Below are positions 37,447-40,553 of a stretch of 40,553 nt of DNA, piece by piece (within the stretch, counting starts at the first letter, position 1; every line of letters starts with the position of its first letter). Origin of the DNA: MWBF01 sp964614645 (GTDB lineage Bacteria; Chloroflexota; Anaerolineae; CG2-30-64-16); the NCBI GenBank assembly GCA_964614645.1, contig CAZTMA010000032.1:1-40553 (forward strand). The letters are read 5' to 3'. Below the pieces are notes generated by a model. That model did not search any database. It was given only the letters and a program-made list of their open reading frames with translations, and had not been told where the DNA came from. A program made the translations under genes and the position numbers.

Positions 37447-38373
37447 CTAGCGGTAAGTGGGGGTTGAGCGAGGATTCAGCAGGTCGCGCAGGCCGTCACC
37501 CAGCAGGTTCAGGCCGACTACAGTGGCCGTGACGGCCAGCCCGGGGTAGAGGGCCAGCCAGGGGGCCTGGCCGATATAATCGCGTGCATTGGCCAGGAGC
37601 GCGCCCCACTCGGCTTGCGGCGGCTGTGCGCCGAGCCCGATGAAACTCAGGCTCCCGCCGGCCAGAATCATCAGGCCGAAGCGCATGCTGAGGAGGACGA
37701 TGAGCGAGGGGGCGATATTGGGCAGGATATGCCGCAGGATGATGCGGCGATCCGGCGCACCCACCGCAAGAGCGGCTTCCACATATCCGGTGTGTTTGGC
37801 GCACAGCGTCGTGTTCCGCGTCAGGCGGTAGAAGCCGGGCGCAGTCACGATGCCCAAGGCGATGGCTGCGTTCTGCAGCGAGGGGCCGAGCCGTGCGACG
37901 ATTATCAGCGCCAGCAGGAGCCCGGGAAACGCCATCCAGATTTCCATCAGCCGGGAAAGGACCTGATCGACGCCCCCGCCATAGTAGCCCGCGGCCAGCC
38001 CCGCCGCAATCCCCAAGCCCGCCGCCAACCCAACGCCCATGGTCGCCATCAGCAGGGCTGTCCTCGCGCCGAACATGACGCGGCTGAACATGTCGCGGCC
38101 CAGCAGGTCGGTCCCAAAGGGATGGGCCGGCGTGGGGGCTGCCAGGCTCTCGCCTGCACCGACCTGGTCCGGTGGGTAGAGGGATAGCAAGGGCGCAAGT
38201 GCCGCGCTCAACAGGAACATCGCAACGAGGAAAGCCCCGACCAGCAGGCTGGGGCTGTACCGGGAGCGCAGATGGCGCTGTGCCGCATATGCGCACCCTT
38301 CGCTCTGACTTCCCGAACTTTGCCTGGCACGCCGGATCAGGGCGGCCGGTGTGGAGATCGAACGGACCGCCAT
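37447..38373 (-). CDS. Peptide-type ABC transporter permease (DppC/OppC-like)
   Basis: The 308-aa protein is the second membrane subunit of a family-5 (peptide/nickel) importer. After a basic cytoplasmic N-terminus and TM1 come the family's TPAHPFGTDLLGRDMFSRV segment and five more helices. The coupling EAA loop is YVEAALAVGAPDRRIILRHI. It ends LNLLGDGLRDLLNPR, typical of DppC. The start is ATG 38373, 2 bp after the DppB stop. It is the last gene of the operon; no ATPase gene follows. Confidence 0.93.
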   Translation of the reverse strand: MAVRSISTPAALIRRARQSSGSQSEGCAYAAQRHLRSRYSPSLLVGAFLVAMFLLSAALAPLLSLYPPDQVGAGESLAAPTPAHPFGTDLLGRDMFSRVMFGARTALLMATMGVGLAAGLGIAAGLAAGYYGGGVDQVLSRLMEIWMAFPGLLLALIIVARLGPSLQNAAIALGIVTAPGFYRLTRNTTLCAKHTGYVEAALAVGAPDRRIILRHILPNIAPSLIVLLSMRFGLMILAGGSLSFIGLGAQPPQAEWGALLANARDYIGQAPWLALYPGLAVTATVVGLNLLGDGLRDLLNPRSTPTYR

Positions 38374-38375
38374 CG

Positions 38376-39305
38376 CTAGACCGCCTCCTCTGCGACGCGC
38401 GGGTCCAGCCAGGCATGCGCCAGGTCGACCAGGAGGTTGATGACCAGATAGATGGCGGCTATGGTCAACGCGGCGCCCAGCACGACCGGCATGTCACGGT
38501 CGAAGATGGCTTGCACGATGAGCCGGCCGAGCCCCGGCCAGCCGAATATCGACTCCACGATGAACGAGCCCCCCAACAGGTGGCCGAGGTAGAGACCCAA
38601 CAGCGTGACGACCGGCAGCAGGCTGTTGCGGAGGACGTGCCGCCGCAGCACCTCGCCCCGCGGCAATCCCTTGGCGTGGGCGGTGCGCACATAGTCGCTG
38701 CCCAGGGTCTCCAGCAGCCCCGAGCGCATCAGGCGTGCGATGACCGCCGTCGTCGGCAGGGCCAGCGTCACGGCGGGCAGAATGAGGTGCTGCGCGCTGC
38801 CTGCGCCGACGACGGGCAGCCAATCCAGCTTGAGCGAGAAAACCAGGATCAGCAGCAGGCCGCTCCAGAAGCTCGGCACGGCCATGCCCAGTCCTGTCAG
38901 CCCCATGATGCCCAGGTCGATCAGCGTGCCGGAGCGCAGGGCCGCGATGGCGCCGATCGTCATTCCGGCCGTAGTGGCCAGCGTGATTGCAGCCAGGGCC
39001 AGGAGCACGGTGTATGGAAAGCGCTCGGCGAGCAGCCCCGCCACGGGCCGGCCGCTGATGAGCGACTTCCCCAGGTCTCCCCGCGCCACCACGCCCCAGG
39101 CGAATGTGCCGTACCGGGCGAGCAGCGGCCCGTCCAGGCCCATCTCCGCACGCAGTTCTGCTACCTGCTCGCGCGAGCCGGAATCGCCCGCCAGGGTGTC
39201 CGCTGCGTCGCCCGGCGCGCTGGCCAGCGCGGCGAACGTGATGAAGCTCACAGCCACCAGCACGAGCACAGACCCACCCAGGCGGCGCAGCAGGTGCTTG
39301 AACAT
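38376..39305 (-). CDS. Peptide-type ABC transporter permease (DppB/OppB-like)
   Basis: The 309-aa protein is the first membrane subunit. It starts MFKHLLRRLGGSVLVLVAVS, has the periplasmic loop REQVAELRAEMGLDGPLLAR and TWGVV-like segments, the GDLGKSLISGRPV element and the EAA loop YVRTAHAKGLPRGEVLRRHV. About six transmembrane helices are present, ending LVINLLVDLAHAWLDPR. All are DppB hallmarks. It lies 12 bp after the binding-protein gene and 2 bp before DppC. Confidence 0.93.
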   Translation of the reverse strand: MFKHLLRRLGGSVLVLVAVSFITFAALASAPGDAADTLAGDSGSREQVAELRAEMGLDGPLLARYGTFAWGVVARGDLGKSLISGRPVAGLLAERFPYTVLLALAAITLATTAGMTIGAIAALRSGTLIDLGIMGLTGLGMAVPSFWSGLLLILVFSLKLDWLPVVGAGSAQHLILPAVTLALPTTAVIARLMRSGLLETLGSDYVRTAHAKGLPRGEVLRRHVLRNSLLPVVTLLGLYLGHLLGGSFIVESIFGWPGLGRLIVQAIFDRDMPVVLGAALTIAAIYLVINLLVDLAHAWLDPRVAEEAV

Positions 39306-39317
39306 CAGGTCAGAACC

Positions 39318-40553
39318 TCAATCCGTCACGGTCGCGTCATTGAGCAGCAGGCGGCCCATGTAGCCCACCTCTGCCCCCTGCAGCCGTTTGCCGGTTGCGA
39401 TGATGTCGATTGGGTAGTAAAGCGGCTGCCACGGCGCATCAGCCAGGATCAGCTTTTGCGCCTCCACATAGAGTGCCGCGCGCGCGGCCCCGTCCAGTTC
39501 ACGCGCACCCTGTGCCAGCAAGGCGTCGACCTGCGGGTTGCTGTAGGCCACACGATTGGTGCTGCCGATGCGGTCGGAGCCGAGGTAGATGTTCAGCGCG
39601 TCCGGGTCGTTCCAGTCGTAGCGCCAGAGGAGCAGGTCGAACGCGCCTTCCGTCGTGGCAGCCATCACCGCCTTGGAGTCGAGCATCCGGGTCTCAACTT
39701 CCACGCCGATCTCCGCCAATTGGCTCTGCACCAGCGTGGCGATGGTCTCATTCGGCGCCCGGGTGGAGGTCAGCAGGACAACGGTCAGTGCCGCGTCGTC
39801 CCGACCCCATTTGCCGGCCGCATCCTTCTCGAATCCGGCTTCCTGCAACAGCGCCTCTGCCCTTGCCGGGTCATAGGCCAGCGCGTGCTCCTTCAATTCT
39901 GCCGAGTAACCTGGCAGGGTCGGCGGGAGCGGGGCGTCCGCAACCTGGCCCAGTCCGCCCAGCGCGACCTTCACGATTTCTTCCTTGTTGACCGCATGTG
40001 AGAGCGCTTGGCGGACAGCCGGGTCATCGAACGGAGCCTTACTGCAGTTGAACCCAAGGTAGATGAGACTGTTCAGGACCGCTTCGTGGAGTTGCACGTC
40101 AGCGTTGCCTTCCAGGGTACGCTTATGCGCCGGGTTGTTGACGAAGAGGATATCCACCTCGCCCTTCTCCAACGCAGCGAGCTGCGTGCTCGCCTCGGGA
40201 ATCAGCGTGAACACCTGGCGTTCGAGATGCGGCGCGGCGCGGTTCTCAACCAGGTCGGGGCCCCACGCATACGCCGGGTTGCGCACCAGGCTGATCGACT
40301 GCCCGGCCTTCCACTCCTCTAGCATGAACGGCCCGGTCCCGACCAACACGGCAGCCCCGTCCGCGGCTGCGGCGGCTGCTTCGGCCGATGCCGGACTGAT
40401 GATGCCGGCATACGGCATCGCGACGGTGCTCCAGAAGTTGGCTGCGGGCGCGTCGAACGTGAAGCGCACGGTCAGCTCATCCACAGCCTCGATGCCGGCC
40501 ATCTGTGCGATGCCGCCGTAGATGGGCGATGCCTTGCCGACTTCCTGGAAGCG
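39318..40553 (-). CDS. ABC transporter substrate-binding protein, family 5 (N-terminus outside window)
   Basis: The visible 411 residues are the C-terminal part of a peptide/nickel-type solute-binding protein (SBP_bac_5). The frame is open to the right edge, so the signal peptide and the first ~100-150 residues are missing. Landmarks are VDELTVRFTFDAPAANFWST, VGTGPFMLEEWKAGQSISLV, LIYLGFNCSKAPFDDPAVRQ followed by ALSHAVNKEEIV, and the DLLLWRYDWNDPDALNIYLG segment. It should capture oligopeptides or a similar ligand outside the membrane and deliver it to the two permeases that follow. The ligand is unknown. Confidence 0.93.
   Translation of the reverse strand, partial: RFQEVGKASPIYGGIAQMAGIEAVDELTVRFTFDAPAANFWSTVAMPYAGIISPASAEAAAAAADGAAVLVGTGPFMLEEWKAGQSISLVRNPAYAWGPDLVENRAAPHLERQVFTLIPEASTQLAALEKGEVDILFVNNPAHKRTLEGNADVQLHEAVLNSLIYLGFNCSKAPFDDPAVRQALSHAVNKEEIVKVALGGLGQVADAPLPPTLPGYSAELKEHALAYDPARAEALLQEAGFEKDAAGKWGRDDAALTVVLLTSTRAPNETIATLVQSQLAEIGVEVETRMLDSKAVMAATTEGAFDLLLWRYDWNDPDALNIYLGSDRIGSTNRVAYSNPQVDALLAQGARELDGAARAALYVEAQKLILADAPWQPLYYPIDIIATGKRLQGAEVGYMGRLLLNDATVTD

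Noticed and set aside
38172..40001. A 609-codon open frame opposite the ABC transporter genes
   Set aside because: Spans three clear genes on the other strand; Gln/Arg/His-rich without any domain.
1..40553. tRNA, rRNA and CRISPR arrays
   Set aside because: No T-loop-like GGTTCGAATC context, no rRNA-like block and no regularly spaced repeats were seen by eye; a tRNAscan or CRISPR finder run would settle it.

Overview
The window is GC-rich bacterial chromosome, almost certainly from the Chloroflexota (an Anaerolineae-like lineage). The evidence is gene content rather than a marker RNA: a topoisomerase I carrying two N-terminal DUF5679-type Cys4 modules, a secreted protein ending in LPLVVR as many Chloroflexota exported proteins do, an AlkZ-related winged-helix protein, and a dprA-manC-topA-xer-pepQ gene run. 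No rRNA, tRNA, CRISPR array, insertion sequence or prophage is visible. Both edges cut genes: glycogen synthase on the left and a peptide-type ABC binding protein on the right.

Layout. 1-3971 (+): glgA C-terminus, a free-standing alanyl-tRNA editing protein, an MBL-fold protein with an altered metal motif, and a membrane-anchored TPR protein. 4076-4996 (-): an iPGM/alkaline-phosphatase-fold enzyme, divergent from 5144-7642 (+): fumarase, a DUF456 membrane protein and a YjjX-type NTP phosphatase. 7653-7889: a membrane-protein remnant with an in-frame stop. 7882-12080 (-): a three-gene set (AlkZ-related protein, unknown 223-aa protein, pRiA4b ORF-3 family protein), an aldo/keto reductase and a two-domain glyoxalase-fold dioxygenase. 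12238-17257 (+): MazG-like protein, asparaginase, two MFS transporters (the second frameshifted near its end) and a UroD-family methyltransferase-like protein. 17351-20575 (-): phosphodiester glycosidase, GH4 glycosidase and a DUF2892 protein. 20767-21000 (+): a 77-aa orphan with an ideal Shine-Dalgarno, followed by a highly structured spacer. 21122-22877 (-): sugar isomerase-like protein and diacylglycerol-kinase-type lipid kinase. 23038-31602 (+): dprA, mannose-1-phosphate guanylyltransferase, topA, Xer recombinase, Xaa-Pro peptidase and a two-TM protein. 31679-34442 (-): UroD-family protein, unknown 143-aa protein and dGTPase. 34632-35261 (+): exported protein. 35326-36174 (-): Sfp-type phosphopantetheinyl transferase. 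36175-36600: gene-free, hairpin-rich spacer. 36601-37368 (+): DUF72. 37447-40553 (-): ABC importer (binding protein and two permeases, no ATPases in view).

How genes may work together. Most of the content is housekeeping: glycogen synthesis, tRNA proofreading, nucleotide-pool sanitation (YjjX, MazG-like, dGTPase), chromosome handling (DprA, TopA, Xer) and sugar and peptide use (GH4, phosphodiester glycosidase, asparaginase, Xaa-Pro peptidase, ABC importer). The least explained parts are the 223-aa/pRiA4b/AlkZ-related cluster, the phosphodiester glycosidase with a large unknown N-terminal part, the 77-aa orphan with its structured downstream RNA, a palindromic repeat with core GGGGCGAG-N5-CTCGCCCC, and the 36.2-36.6 kb spacer. 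No complete new system is proven here; those are the places to look.
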